Counted from the stretch's first letter, positions 1 to 8,562 are shown. The stretch: 56,122 nucleotides of DNA from Mageeibacillus sp. UBA1212 (GCA_002309655.1 DBXM01000004.1:49921-106042), one strand, 5' to 3'. Notes: generated by a model from the sequence alone, not told the origin. Made by a program: numbers and translations.

Positions 1-373
1 AGTGCGGCCGCTAAAAGTCGCCTTCGCGCGAAACACGCGCAGCTTATTGTTGCCCCTCGCTCGAGACATTCGCGACTTAACATATCGAGGTTGGCAACCG
101 TTGAAATGACGCCGCAGCTTTGCATCGGCGTCATGAACGATTCCGCGAGCAATATCAACCTTGTGGAAGAGCCGACGCAGCTTGATATTGCGACGTGAGC
201 GATTCCGCGAAGCGGTCAAGTGAGCGGTGCAATATCAAGTGCGTCGTCAAGTGAGGGACGCAATGTAAAGTGCGGCCGCGAAACTTGGCGGTTTCAAATA
301 GCTGCGGATTCCTGGAGTTGCGCTTCATTTCACATTCCCGACGCCCTTGCCGGCGCCGAAACGCAAAAACCTC
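1..373. other. Intergenic region with short dispersed repeats
   Basis: No convincing gene is seen before guaB. The stretch carries short repeats: AGTGCGGCCGC at 1-11 and again at 269-279; CGATTCCGCGA at 138-148 and 200-210; and GCAATATCAA at 149-158 and 229-238, with its inverse TTGATATTGC at 182-191. The alternating orientation would let the segment fold into stem-loops. It may be a degraded intergenic repeat or the 3' end of an upstream unit. A minus-strand reading frame here has no ribosome binding site or recognisable product. Confidence 0.45.
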
Positions 374-402
374 TTGAAATCGGCAAAAAAACGTAGTATA
401 AT
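374..402 (+). promoter_or_regulatory. Sigma-70-type promoter of guaB
   Basis: TTGAAA at 374-379 and TATAAT at 397-402 are separated by exactly 17 bases. Transcription would start near 409 and give a leader of about 130 nt before guaB. Confidence 0.8.
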
Positions 403-430
403 CACAATATGAAGTGTGGGTAGCGTGGCC

Positions 431-455
431 AAAAGCACGCGCCGATGCTTTTTTT
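431..455 (+). terminator. Hairpin with T-run in the guaB leader (possible attenuator)
   Basis: AAAAGCA (431-437) pairs with TGCTTTT (446-452) across an 8-nt loop, and the T-run extends to 455. It lies between the promoter and the guaB start, so it could end transcription early. The stem is short, and no purine-riboswitch core is visible upstream of it, so attenuation is only a suggestion. Confidence 0.35.
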
Positions 456-541
456 ATTATATCTGAAGCGGAGTTTACATGCGCGGAGGGCCCTGAAAAA
501 GGCCGCAAGCGGGTTATATGATCAACGGAGGATTTACAAAT

Positions 542-2050
542 ATGGCATTCATTTATCCGGAACCCTCGCACACTTTTAACGAGTTCCTGCTCCTGCCGGG
601 TTACACGTCCAAGCAGCACGTTCCCGCGAACGTTTCGCTGAAGACGCCGATAGTCAAATTCAGGAAGGGCGAGAAGCCGGCGCTTTCAATCAATATTCCG
701 ATGGTTTCGGCAATCATGCAGGCCGTTTCCGACGACAATATGGCGGTGGCGCTCGCGAAATGCGGCGGACTTTCGTTCATTTACGGGTCGCAGAGCATCG
801 AGTCGGAAGCGGGGATGGTGGCGAAGGTCAAACGGTACAAGTCGGGATTCGTGGTCAGCAGGTCAAACCTGAGGCCGGATTCGACGTTGACCGACGTCAT
901 AAAGCTGAAAGAGGAGAACGGGTTCTCGACGATAGCGATTACGGACGACGGTTCGAGCTCGGGAAAGCTTCTGGGCATCGTGACGAGCCGCGACTACAGA
1001 CCGAGCAGAATGACGGGCGAGGAGAAGGTTTCAGAGTTTATGACGCCGTTTTCGAAGCTGGTCTACGCGCGGGAAGGCGTTTCGCTGAAAGAGGCGAACG
1101 ACATTATCTGGGAGAAGAAAATCAACTCGCTGCCGATTATCGACGCGAACGACCACCTGAAGTATTTCGTTTTCCGCAAGGACTACGACATGCACAAGGA
1201 CAACCCGGACGAACTTCTTGACGAGCACAAGCAATACATGGTAGGCGCGGGAATCAACAGCCGCGACTACGAGAAGAGAGTTCCCGCACTGATCGAGGCG
1301 GGGGCGGACGTGCTTTGCATCGACTCGTCGGAAGGGTATTCGGAGTGGCAGAAGGAGACAATCGCGTGGATCCGTTCGAAATACGGGGACAGCGTGAAGG
1401 TCGGCGCGGGGAACGTTGTGGACGGCGAGTCGTTCAGGTTCCTGGCGGACGCCGGTGCGGACTTCGTGAAGATCGGTATCGGCGGCGGTTCTATCTGCAT
1501 CACCAGAGAGCAGAAGGGCATCGGGCGCGGACAGGCTACGGCGGTAATCGAGGTGGCCCGGGAACGCGACAAGTACTTCGAGGAGACAGGCGTTTACGTA
1601 CCGCTCTGCGCGGACGGCGGAATCGTTTTCGACTACCACATGACGCTGGCGCTGGCGATGGGAGCCGACTTCATAATGCTCGGCAGGTACTTCGCGAGGT
1701 TCGACGAGAGCCCTTCGGCGAAGGTCAACATCAACGGCACCTACTACAAGGAATACTGGGGCGAGGGCTCGAACAGGGCGCGCAACTGGCAGCGCTACGA
1801 CATGGGCGGCGCCTCCAAGCTCTCGTTTGAGGAGGGCGTCGACTCCTATGTTCCCTACGCAGGCAAGCTGAGCGACAATATTGCTCTAACTTTAGGCAAA
1901 ATCCGTTCGACAATGTGCAACTGCGGAGTGCTTTCCATCGAGGAATTCCACAAAAACGCGAAGCTGACGATGGTCAGCTCCACAAGCATTGTCGAAGGCG
2001 GGGCGCACGACGTTATTCTGAAGGATAACGGCTACGCCAAATTGAAATAA
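542..2050 (+). CDS. guaB: IMP dehydrogenase
   Basis: Catalyses NAD-dependent oxidation of IMP to XMP, the committed step of guanine nucleotide synthesis in the cytosol. The 502-residue protein has the full layout: a TIM-barrel catalytic domain interrupted by a pair of CBS-type modules at roughly residues 105-220. The active-site loop GGGSICITRE carries the catalytic Cys at residue 319 and is followed by KGIGRGQATA. The mobile-flap region contains NWQRYDMGGASK. The loop reads GIGGGSICITRE instead of the commoner GIGPGSICTTR, a variant I associate with protist-like and some clostridial enzymes. The start at 542 is preferred over the in-frame ATG at 518 because GGAGG at 527-531 is well placed for it. 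greA follows 34 nt downstream with no terminator between. Confidence 0.96.
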   Translation: MAFIYPEPSHTFNEFLLLPGYTSKQHVPANVSLKTPIVKFRKGEKPALSINIPMVSAIMQAVSDDNMAVALAKCGGLSFIYGSQSIESEAGMVAKVKRYKSGFVVSRSNLRPDSTLTDVIKLKEENGFSTIAITDDGSSSGKLLGIVTSRDYRPSRMTGEEKVSEFMTPFSKLVYAREGVSLKEANDIIWEKKINSLPIIDANDHLKYFVFRKDYDMHKDNPDELLDEHKQYMVGAGINSRDYEKRVPALIEAGADVLCIDSSEGYSEWQKETIAWIRSKYGDSVKVGAGNVVDGESFRFLADAGADFVKIGIGGGSICITREQKGIGRGQATAVIEVARERDKYFEETGVYVPLCADGGIVFDYHMTLALAMGADFIMLGRYFARFDESPSAKVNINGTYYKEYWGEGSNRARNWQRYDMGGASKLSFEEGVDSYVPYAGKLSDNIALTLGKIRSTMCNCGVLSIEEFHKNAKLTMVSSTSIVEGGAHDVILKDNGYAKLK

Positions 2051-2084
2051 CTTAACTTATGAGGAGAGAAGGATAGTTTACATT

Positions 2085-2573
2085 ATGACAACAAGTGACG
2101 AACCGATTTATTACACACAGAAGGGATTCGATGAAGAACAGGCGTACCTCGATTACTTAGAAGGCGAAAAGAGGGAAGAGATTGTACGCAGAATTGAAGA
2201 GGCGAGAAGTCGCGGCGACCTTTCCGAAAACGCGGAATATGATGAGGCGCGCACCGAGCAGCGCGACAACGAGGCCGAGATTATTCGGCGCCATGAGAAG
2301 CTCAGAAGGGCTGTCATCGTTGGCGAGGAAAATCTTACCATTGACAAGGTTCAAATCGGAAACTTCGTGAAGGTCGAGTGCCTCTGGAACGGCAAGGTCG
2401 TCGACTACCAGGTAGTCGGTTCTGCCGAAGCGAACCCGCTCGAGGGCAAGATTTCCAACGTTTCACCGGTAGGCGCGGCGCTTATCGGAAAGGGATGCGG
2501 CGAAGTGGTGCCGGTGGAGGTTCCCGCCGGCGTACGCGAGTACAAGATTCTTGAGATCAGGATTCCCGAGTGA
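2085..2573 (+). CDS. greA: Transcription elongation factor GreA
   Basis: Stimulates RNA polymerase to cleave the backtracked 3' end of the nascent RNA, rescuing paused complexes. The 162-residue length and two-part layout fit the family: an N-terminal antiparallel coiled coil (about residues 10-75) with the hallmark tip GDLSENAEYDEAR, then a C-terminal FKBP-like domain with VSPVGAALIGKGCGE. The acidic tip residues that position Mg2+ are present. A purine-rich Shine-Dalgarno (GAGGAGAGAAGG, 2061-2072) precedes the ATG. It lies 34 nt after guaB and is probably co-transcribed with it. Confidence 0.95.
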   Translation: MTTSDEPIYYTQKGFDEEQAYLDYLEGEKREEIVRRIEEARSRGDLSENAEYDEARTEQRDNEAEIIRRHEKLRRAVIVGEENLTIDKVQIGNFVKVECLWNGKVVDYQVVGSAEANPLEGKISNVSPVGAALIGKGCGEVVPVEVPAGVREYKILEIRIPE

Positions 2574-2668
2574 CGTTCAGCGTTCAGACAGTATTAAAAA
2601 TATACCGGCCCTTTGGCTTGAAGAGTGCATAAACAAGGGCACTTGAACAGGAGGGAACGGTTGAAACG

Positions 2669-2707
2669 GCGGCGCTTTCGAAACTTTTTTGACGGAGAAA
2701 GCGCCGC
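2669..2707 (+). repeat. Stem-loop upstream of lysS
   Basis: GCGGCGCTTTC (2669-2679) pairs perfectly with GAAAGCGCCGC (2697-2707) around a 17-nt T-rich loop. It lies in the 176-nt gap between greA and lysS and may terminate or process the greA transcript. There is no T-run directly after the stem, and no T-box consensus is seen. Confidence 0.5.
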
Positions 2708-2749
2708 GCTCCTTTTCGGAGGCTGCATTATATTAAAGAGGTAACGGCT

Positions 2750-4771
2750 ATGGCAGACAATTTGAGACCGGAGACAGACGAAAGCGCGGAAGGAAGACAG
2801 CTTTCGGAACAGATGGTGGTAAGGCGCGGCAAGCTTGCGGAGCTTCGCGCGCGCGGAATAGACCCTTATACGATCACGAAGTTCGACAGAACGCATCTCT
2901 CTTCGGAGGTGCTTGAGAACTTCGAGGCGCTTGACGGGAAGGAGGTCGTGCTCGCGGGCCGTCTCATGTCGAAGCGGATCATGGGCAAGGCTTCGTTCGC
3001 GCACATTCTCGACAGAGAGGGCAGGATTCAGCTGTACGTCTCCCGCGACTCGCTGGGTGACGATTCGTATGCGCTATTCAAAACCCTCGACATCGGCGAC
3101 ATCGTCGGAGTGAAGGGCTTCGTTTTCAAAACCAAGACAGGCGAGACGAGCGTTCACGCGGAGGAACTCACTCTGCTCACGAAGGCGCTCAACCCGCTTC
3201 CGGAGAAGTTCCACGGAATCACCGACACCGACACTCGCTACAGGCAGCGCTACATTGACCTCATCATGAACCCGGAGGTCCGCGACACGTTCGTGAAGCG
3301 CTCGCAGATCATTCGCGAGATCAGAAGGTTCCTGGACGGCCGCGATTTCATGGAAGTCGAGACGCCCATGCTGGTGGCAAACGCCGGCGGTGCGGCCGCG
3401 AGACCGTTCGAGACTCATTTCAACGCCCTTGACGAGGACATGAAGCTGAGAATCTCGCTGGAACTCTACCTGAAGAGGCTGATCGTCGGCGGGCTGGAGC
3501 GCGTTTACGAGATCGGCCGCGTGTTCAGGAACGAGGGCATCGACACCAGGCACAACCCCGAGTTCACGCTGATGGAGCTCTACCAGGCATACACCGACTA
3601 CTACGGAATGATGGAACTCACCGAGTCCATGTTCAGGCACCTGGCGACGACCGTCTGCGGCACGACCGAGATCAAGTACGGCGACAACGTTATCGACCTC
3701 GGCAAGCCCTTCAGGCGTCTTACGATGATCGACGCTGTCAAGGAATACGCTGGCGTGGACTTTGACGAGGTCAAGGACACCGAAGAGGCGAAAAAGATCG
3801 CGAAGGAAAAAGGCGTCGAATTCGAGGCGCGGCACGAGAAGGGCGACATTCTGAACCTGTTCTTCGAGGAATTCTGCGAGGACAAGCTGATCCAGCCCAC
3901 GTTCATTATGGACCACCCGGTCGAGGTGTCGCCGCTCACGAAGCGCAAGCCGGACAAACCCGGATACGTGGAGCGTTTCGAGCTGTTCATCAACGGCTGG
4001 GAGATGTGCAACGCGTACTCCGAGCTCAACGACCCGATCGACCAGCGTGAACGTTTCGCGGCCCAGGACGCGGCCTTCGCTGCAGGCGACGAGGAGGCCA
4101 ATCACACCGACGAAGACTTCCTGAACGCCCTCGAGATCGGCATGCCCCCCACGGGAGGAATCGGCTACGGCATCGACAGGCTCTGCATGCTGCTCACCGA
4201 CAGCCCCGCGATCAGGGACGTGCTGCTGTTCCCCACGATGAGATCGCTTGATCAGCCGAAGAAGGAAGAAAAAGCGGAAGAAAAAGCGGAAGAGAAGCCC
4301 GCGGATTTCGAGTGCGCCTGCTTTACCTGCCCCTCGCAGGAGGCCTGCAAGGTTGCTCAGGAAGCCGGAAACGCGGCTCCCGTTGAAGAGAAAATCGACT
4401 TCTCTAACGTTGTGATCGAGCCTTTGTTCGAGGAACAGGTCGATTTTGAGACGTTCTGCAAGTCGGATTTCCGCGCCGTGAAGGTCCTCGAGTGCGAGGC
4501 GGTTCCGAAGTCGAAAAAGCTTTTGAAGTTCACTCTTGACGACGGAACAGGCACGAACCGCACGATTCTGAGCGGAATTCACGCGTTTTACGAGCCCGAA
4601 GAGCTGGTTGGGAAGACCTGCGTTGCGATCGTCAACCTGCCGCCGAGGCCGATGATGGGAATCGAATCCTGCGGCATGCTCATCTCCGCCGTTCACAAGG
4701 AAGGCGAGGAGGAAAAACTCCATCTTCTGACGGTCGATCCGCACATTCCCGCAGGCGCGAAGATGCGGTAA
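2750..4771 (+). CDS. lysS: Lysyl-tRNA synthetase, class II, with C-terminal tRNA-binding domain
   Basis: Charges tRNA-Lys. At 673 residues it is about 170 longer than the usual bacterial enzyme of roughly 500. The N-terminal OB-fold anticodon-binding domain spans about residues 60-150. The class II core shows motif 1 (near RRFLDGRDFMEVETPML), motif 2 (RVFRNEGIDTRHNPEFT) and motif 3 (GIGYGIDRLCML). After the core ends near residue 500 comes a KEEKAEEKAEEKP linker, a four-Cys stretch (C522, C524, C527, C533), and a C-terminal EMAP/Trbp111-like tRNA-binding domain (about 565-673) with LPPRPMMGIESCGM. I know such fusions in some Clostridia. The Cys stretch could bind a metal or be redox sensitive, which is inference. 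The ATG at 2750 follows AAAGAGG. Confidence 0.96.
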   Translation: MADNLRPETDESAEGRQLSEQMVVRRGKLAELRARGIDPYTITKFDRTHLSSEVLENFEALDGKEVVLAGRLMSKRIMGKASFAHILDREGRIQLYVSRDSLGDDSYALFKTLDIGDIVGVKGFVFKTKTGETSVHAEELTLLTKALNPLPEKFHGITDTDTRYRQRYIDLIMNPEVRDTFVKRSQIIREIRRFLDGRDFMEVETPMLVANAGGAAARPFETHFNALDEDMKLRISLELYLKRLIVGGLERVYEIGRVFRNEGIDTRHNPEFTLMELYQAYTDYYGMMELTESMFRHLATTVCGTTEIKYGDNVIDLGKPFRRLTMIDAVKEYAGVDFDEVKDTEEAKKIAKEKGVEFEARHEKGDILNLFFEEFCEDKLIQPTFIMDHPVEVSPLTKRKPDKPGYVERFELFINGWEMCNAYSELNDPIDQRERFAAQDAAFAAGDEEANHTDEDFLNALEIGMPPTGGIGYGIDRLCMLLTDSPAIRDVLLFPTMRSLDQPKKEEKAEEKAEEKPADFECACFTCPSQEACKVAQEAGNAAPVEEKIDFSNVVIEPLFEEQVDFETFCKSDFRAVKVLECEAVPKSKKLLKFTLDDGTGTNRTILSGIHAFYEPEELVGKTCVAIVNLPPRPMMGIESCGMLISAVHKEGEEEKLHLLTVDPHIPAGAKMR

Positions 4772-4796
4772 AACGTGGAACGCGGGAATGAGTAAT

Positions 4797-4824
4797 GTGA
4801 GATGCGGGAATTCCCGCGTCTCAC
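4797..4824 (+). terminator. Strong hairpin after lysS
   Basis: A 12-bp stem (4797-4808 with 4813-4824, a single G-T wobble) closes an AATT loop, beginning 26 nt after the lysS stop. The T-run after it is weak (AAGAATTT), so termination may be partial. Confidence 0.6.
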
Positions 4825-4881
4825 AAGAATTTGCCTGCTAAAGAGAACGGCTTGAATTTGAGGGAGAGGAGGAACGGATAC

Positions 4882-5526
4882 ATGAGTACCTATTACAACA
4901 TCTATGCTGAAGCTAATATTGACGGAAAGTGGTACAGCCTCTGCCCGTATTTCAAAATTGATAAGGACAAAAATCCAATTACCTCTTCTATTTATTGGGC
5001 GCAGTCGATATTCTGGGAAGTCAATAATGATTTGGAGGAGTATGCAATCGGGCGCGGCATTCCGGATGACATGTCCGAGGGTTTGCGCGAGGTGTTTCAC
5101 GAAGACCTTCAGGAAGAAAGCGATTTCCGGGGCGAGATTACATGGGAACAATACTACAATCAATTCATTTACTATGTGAATTTCGCACAGGCGATAGTCC
5201 CGAAGGTAAACAAGGACAAGCAGTACAAATACGAAGGGTTCGTGCTCAAAAAGGAACTCGCCGAGTTTGAAGTTTACGAGCGCGAAGAGTTCTCGGAGTG
5301 GCTTACTCAGATTGAGTACAATGCGCTGACCGACAAAGCCAAACGACGGTATGTTTTCTACCAGTGGAACGATTTAGACGGGGATTACAAAATATACCGC
5401 GAACTTGCGGACAGAATCTGGGCGCTTAAGGATTTGTTCGCCGATATATGCGAGTGTCACATCAAAGGAAGCCTATATGAGGGGATCCCGGACTCGCAAA
5501 TCAGAGTATATGTCTATATAAGTTGA
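4882..5526 (+). CDS. Hypothetical protein, 214 residues
   Basis: I do not recognise a family. The predicted protein is soluble, with no signal peptide or membrane segment. It is rich in Tyr, Trp and acidic residues (for example MSTYYNIYAEANIDGKWYSL at the start). The middle has a charged helical stretch (SEWLTQIEYNALTDKAKRRY). The start at 4882 is chosen over an upstream in-frame TTG at 4831 because GGAGAGGAGG (4863-4872) sits 9 nt before it. The lysS terminator lies just upstream and a hairpin just downstream, so it is probably transcribed alone. Its base composition is more AT-rich than that of its housekeeping neighbours, which may mean accessory origin. Confidence 0.75.
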   Translation: MSTYYNIYAEANIDGKWYSLCPYFKIDKDKNPITSSIYWAQSIFWEVNNDLEEYAIGRGIPDDMSEGLREVFHEDLQEESDFRGEITWEQYYNQFIYYVNFAQAIVPKVNKDKQYKYEGFVLKKELAEFEVYEREEFSEWLTQIEYNALTDKAKRRYVFYQWNDLDGDYKIYRELADRIWALKDLFADICECHIKGSLYEGIPDSQIRVYVYIS

Positions 5527-5560
5527 TAAATACGGCAACAACAGGATTTGACCATGCTTT

Positions 5561-5596
5561 CGCCCCCTCCGTGAAACTTTGTGAACGGAAGGGGCG
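5561..5596 (+). terminator. Stem-loop after the 4882 gene
   Basis: The arms at 5561-5572 and 5585-5596 pair with one mismatch (GC-rich CGCCCC/GGGGCG) around a 12-nt loop, 34 nt after the stop. There is no T-run, so this is a hairpin with possible terminator or mRNA-stability function. Confidence 0.4.
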
Positions 5597-5700
5597 ATAG
5601 TGTATCTGTCGTATCTGGGGGTTCAGGGAGTTTCCAACCCTCAAAAAGAGCGACCGGGTAGCGAAAATGACGTGAAAACCGTGATAATACCCACACGCCA

Positions 5701-5780
5701 CATTATTATTTGAATTTTTGCAGAAAAAACGCAAAAAATGCGATAATAATGTTGACAATGGACATTAAGACGGGTATAAT
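5701..5780 (+). promoter_or_regulatory. Promoter of the ATPase/RloB pair with upstream inverted repeat
   Basis: A perfect consensus promoter: TTGACA at 5752-5757, a 17-nt spacer, TATAAT at 5775-5780. Immediately upstream, CATTATTAT (5701-5709) and ATAATAATG (5743-5751) form a 9-bp inverted repeat abutting the -35 box. It could be a regulator site or an UP-like AT-rich element. The start codon at 5805 lies only 25 nt past the -10. Confidence 0.85.
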
Positions 5781-5804
5781 TATATTCGGAGGGAGGCTGA
5801 TGAG

Positions 5805-7079
5805 ATGCTGATTCAGTTTTCGGTTGAGAACTTTAAGTCATTCAAAAACAGAGCGGTTCTGTCTCTGGAAGGATCTGCGGACAAAGACCTTAGGGAGAAC
5901 TTTGTGCCGAACGGTAATGATAAATACCTTAAAGCCATTTCCGTGTTCGGGGCCAACGCGGCCGGTAAAAGCAATCTGTTTCAGGCGCTGACGGCTGCCA
6001 TTCTGACAATCCGCATGTCCGCCAACCGTCAGGTAAACGAGCCGCTGATTTATATTATTCCTTTCAAATTTGACGAGGATACAATAGCCAAGCCGTCGGC
6101 TTTTGAGTTTGTGTTTATTGCGGAAGGTAAAAAGTACGTATACGGATTTTCCGCGACAAGCCTTAATATTACGAAGGAATACTTGTACGTTTACAACTCC
6201 GCCAAACCCTCTACCATTTTTGAGAGAGATGGTGATGTTTATTCGTTCACATCTCCGGACAGAAAGCGTGTAATGCAACCACTGACTGAAAGGAATACTT
6301 CGAACAAGCTCTTTCTGGCGACTGCGACCCAGTGGAACTGCGAGGAGACAAGAATTCCTTATCTTTGGTTCGCAAGCGGAGTTAACACTTACACCGCCAG
6401 CTTTGATCAACTCCTGCTTCAAAACGCCCCGATGTTTGAGAACGATACAAATGACTCGCTGAAAAGGTTTACTACCAATATTCTTCATGAAGCGGACATC
6501 AATATCGACGACTATGAATTTGAGAGCAGGGAGCAGACCGGAGAACAGTTTCTTCAGAAATTGCCTGCGGAATTGAGGAACCTTGCCTCAACGGTATCGA
6601 TTACTTCGAATAAGGAAATCAGAATCGATACCATGCACACTGTCGAGGCGGACGGAATTTCGAAGCAGTACCGTCTTTCCATTCTTGAGGAGTCGCAGGG
6701 AACGAAGAACCTTTTCGCTTTTTCGCCGGTGCTGAAACGGGCGTTCGAAACGGGGGAGACTGTCTGCATCGACGAGTTTGACTCAAGCATCCACCCGATG
6801 CTCATTGAGTATTTGATCGGTCTTTTTAACAACCCGGACATCAACAGGGGAAACGCGCAGCTGATTATGTCAACGCATGCCGTGTCGGTAATGTCGCTTA
6901 AGCTTCTGCGTCGTGACCAGATTTATTTCGTCGAAAAGGATAGAAAGACCGGGGCGTCCGAATTGTACTCGCTGGATGAGTTTTCGCCAAGGAAGCAGGA
7001 GGATGTCAGAAAGGCATATTTGTTGGGTAGATACGGCTCTGTTCCGTACATTCCGGAGGAGGCTGATCTGTGGCAATGA
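5805..7079 (+). CDS. AAA family ATPase, AbiLi/RloA-like
   Basis: A 424-residue SMC/ABC-like ATPase of the AAA_15/AAA_21 group. It begins with the typical FSVENFKSFKNRAVLSL strand pattern. Walker A is GANAAGKS at residues 49-56, Walker B CIDEFDSSIHP with D323/E324, and a following STHAVSVM sensor-like segment. The long region between, with IRIDTMH and ILEESQGTKNLF (signature-like), is typical of this family. It overlaps the next gene by translational coupling, and that gene encodes an RloB-family protein. Pairs of this ATPase and RloB are known as RloAB and resemble lactococcal AbiL, which aborts phage infection. The defence role here is inferred from the pairing. Start at 5805 after GGAGGGAGG (5788-5796). 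Confidence 0.88.
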   Translation: MLIQFSVENFKSFKNRAVLSLEGSADKDLRENFVPNGNDKYLKAISVFGANAAGKSNLFQALTAAILTIRMSANRQVNEPLIYIIPFKFDEDTIAKPSAFEFVFIAEGKKYVYGFSATSLNITKEYLYVYNSAKPSTIFERDGDVYSFTSPDRKRVMQPLTERNTSNKLFLATATQWNCEETRIPYLWFASGVNTYTASFDQLLLQNAPMFENDTNDSLKRFTTNILHEADINIDDYEFESREQTGEQFLQKLPAELRNLASTVSITSNKEIRIDTMHTVEADGISKQYRLSILEESQGTKNLFAFSPVLKRAFETGETVCIDEFDSSIHPMLIEYLIGLFNNPDINRGNAQLIMSTHAVSVMSLKLLRRDQIYFVEKDRKTGASELYSLDEFSPRKQEDVRKAYLLGRYGSVPYIPEEADLWQ

Positions 7080-7732
7080 GTCGCAGTAAAGGATACAACG
7101 CCAAGCCTAGAAACACCGGGCAACGCAAAAGAAGAAGCCTGGTCCTGTTGTCTGCCGAAGGCAATAACAAAACCGAAACCCGCTATTTCACCGATATGGC
7201 GAGAGCATTAAATATAAATATCAGATTTGCTCCGGGAAACTACACGGATCCGGTTCAAATGGTAAACGCATTGAAAAATGCATGCCGTGAATACGGTCTG
7301 GGTGAAGAACCGGGCGACAAAGCTTTTTGCCTTGTTGATTCAGATGTAAATCCGGATAAAGATCGCCAGATTGTAAAAGCCGACGTTCTTTCGAAAAAAG
7401 CAGGAATCGCATTAATTGTTTCCGCTCCGTGCTTCGAGGTTTGGTGCCTGTGTCATTTCGGATGCAGTTTCACTCACTACAACAGCGGCAACGCGGTCGT
7501 TCAGGAACTTCTTAAAAAGCTGCCGGGTTTTCAAAAAAGCGGCGAGGGTCTCTATAAAGTGCTTGCAGATAACACCGGTATTGCGATTGCTAACGCGAAA
7601 ACGCTGGAAAAAGCTTGCATCGAAGCCGGGTACGTTCCACATACGGCTGAGTTTTCGCCGTCCACCGAAGTGTACAGGGTTGTGGAGTATTTGTTGATGT
7701 GCAATGCGGGAACACAGAAATGCAAGATGTGA
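7070..7732 (+). CDS. RloB/AbiLii-like protein
   Basis: A 220-residue RloB-family protein, likely the effector partner of the upstream ATPase. Visible family marks are an N-terminal basic segment, LLSAEGNNKTETRYF near residue 30, the acidic LVDSDVNPDKD, SAPCFEVWCLCHF, and near the C-terminus FSPSTEVYRVVEYLL. The EG..TE..Y and D.D pattern suggests a Toprim-like metal-dependent nuclease fold, an inference from the family. The GTG at 7070 is 7 nt after GGAGGAGG (7055-7062). An alternative ATG at 7076 overlaps the upstream stop as ATGA. Either way the two genes are translationally coupled. No restriction-modification genes accompany the pair in this window. Confidence 0.87.
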   Translation: MAMSRSKGYNAKPRNTGQRKRRSLVLLSAEGNNKTETRYFTDMARALNINIRFAPGNYTDPVQMVNALKNACREYGLGEEPGDKAFCLVDSDVNPDKDRQIVKADVLSKKAGIALIVSAPCFEVWCLCHFGCSFTHYNSGNAVVQELLKKLPGFQKSGEGLYKVLADNTGIAIANAKTLEKACIEAGYVPHTAEFSPSTEVYRVVEYLLMCNAGTQKCKM

Positions 7733-7793
7733 AATGACGGAATTCATTCCCGGGAAAAGGCTATATTTACCCGCGCAGAAGGCAATAAAACGA

Positions 7794-7822
7794 TTTACAA
7801 ACGCGGCAATATGTGTTACAAT
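7794..7822 (+). promoter_or_regulatory. Promoter of the DUF4282 gene
   Basis: TTTACA (7794-7799), a 17-nt spacer and TACAAT (7817-7822), upstream of GGAAGGAGAG and the ATG at 7855. Confidence 0.7.
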
Positions 7823-7854
7823 TTAGAAAAATAAAAACCGGAAGGAGAGTTTTT

Positions 7855-8385
7855 ATGCCTATCATTGTTACGTACATTCTCGGAATTCTTACCGCGCTTG
7901 CGGCGACTGTTCTTATTTGCATTTTCATTCTTCCTGAGAAGAAGAGAGAGAAGCTGAACAAGTTCTTCAAGATGCTTCACGACATCTTCAACTTCAGACA
8001 GCTGCTTCTCGAAAAGATTCTTAAAATCACGTACGTCTTCTTCACCGTTCTCTGCATCGTCACCGGTCTCCTCATGATTATCTCGGTACAGTGGGTCGGT
8101 ACGACAGTCGTGAAGTACTTCGGTCTCCAGGGTCTGATTCTGCTCGTCTGCGGACCGGTCATCCTCAGAATCATTTACGAGGCGGCCATGATGTTCATCA
8201 TCCTCGTCAGGAACTCCAACGAGATCAACAACAAGCTTCCCGCGAAAGAGGAGCCCAAGGAAGAGGGCGAGAAGGCAGTCGAGGAGCCCGCGCAGGAATA
8301 CGTTCCGAACCTCGTTTTCTGCACGAAGTGCGGCACACAGTACGACGCGAACCTCGGCGGATGCCCGAACGGCTGCGAACAGTAA
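7855..8385 (+). CDS. DUF4282-like membrane protein with C-terminal zinc ribbon
   Basis: A 176-residue membrane protein. One hydrophobic helix at the N-terminus (about 2-25) is followed by MLHDIFNFRQLLLEKILKI and two further helices (about 55-80 and 92-118), the pattern of DUF4282. A charged Glu/Lys/Pro linker leads to a C-terminal zinc-ribbon-like CTKCG...CPNGC. The ribbon may bind zinc and contact a cytosolic partner; function is unknown. The start at 7855 is set by GGAAGGAGAG; an upstream in-frame start at 7813 lies inside the promoter. It has its own promoter and terminator, so it is probably monocistronic. Confidence 0.82.
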   Translation: MPIIVTYILGILTALAATVLICIFILPEKKREKLNKFFKMLHDIFNFRQLLLEKILKITYVFFTVLCIVTGLLMIISVQWVGTTVVKYFGLQGLILLVCGPVILRIIYEAAMMFIILVRNSNEINNKLPAKEEPKEEGEKAVEEPAQEYVPNLVFCTKCGTQYDANLGGCPNGCEQ

Positions 8386-8442
8386 TCCCCGCAACCTCGA
8401 TTTGAAGTTAACTTGACATTTCCGTAAAAACGGATGAACGAG

Positions 8443-8480
8443 CGGCCGCCCCTAACGGTTTATTTCAGGGCGGCCGTTTT
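8443..8480 (+). terminator. Intrinsic terminator after the DUF4282 gene
   Basis: CGGCCGCCC (8443-8451) pairs with GGGCGGCCG (8468-8476) and is followed by TTTT. Confidence 0.85.
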
Positions 8481-8533
8481 CCGTGTCTGCAAGGAACGGG
8501 TTAAAAGGTTTCTGAAAGCGGAAAAACGCAACC

Positions 8534-8562
8534 TTGAAAACCGTTGTTATGCGCGGTACAAT
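8534..8562 (+). promoter_or_regulatory. Promoter of the EamA-type transporter gene
   Basis: TTGAAA (8534-8539), a 17-nt spacer and TACAAT (8557-8562), about 90 nt before the ATG at 8653. Confidence 0.7.

Noticed and set aside
402..541. Purine riboswitch upstream of guaB
   Set aside because: The expected conserved core and paired loops of a guanine riboswitch are not visible; only a small hairpin with a T-run is present.
155..619. A 154-codon minus-strand frame at the window start
   Set aside because: It runs through the guaB promoter and start region and contains the short intergenic repeats; no start site or product.
2574..2749. T-box leader upstream of lysS
   Set aside because: No GGGTGGNACCGCG-type antiterminator sequence is found; only a simple perfect stem-loop.
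3074..4744. A 556-codon minus-strand frame opposite lysS
   Set aside because: Antisense shadow of GC-rich third positions in a well-supported gene; no family resemblance.
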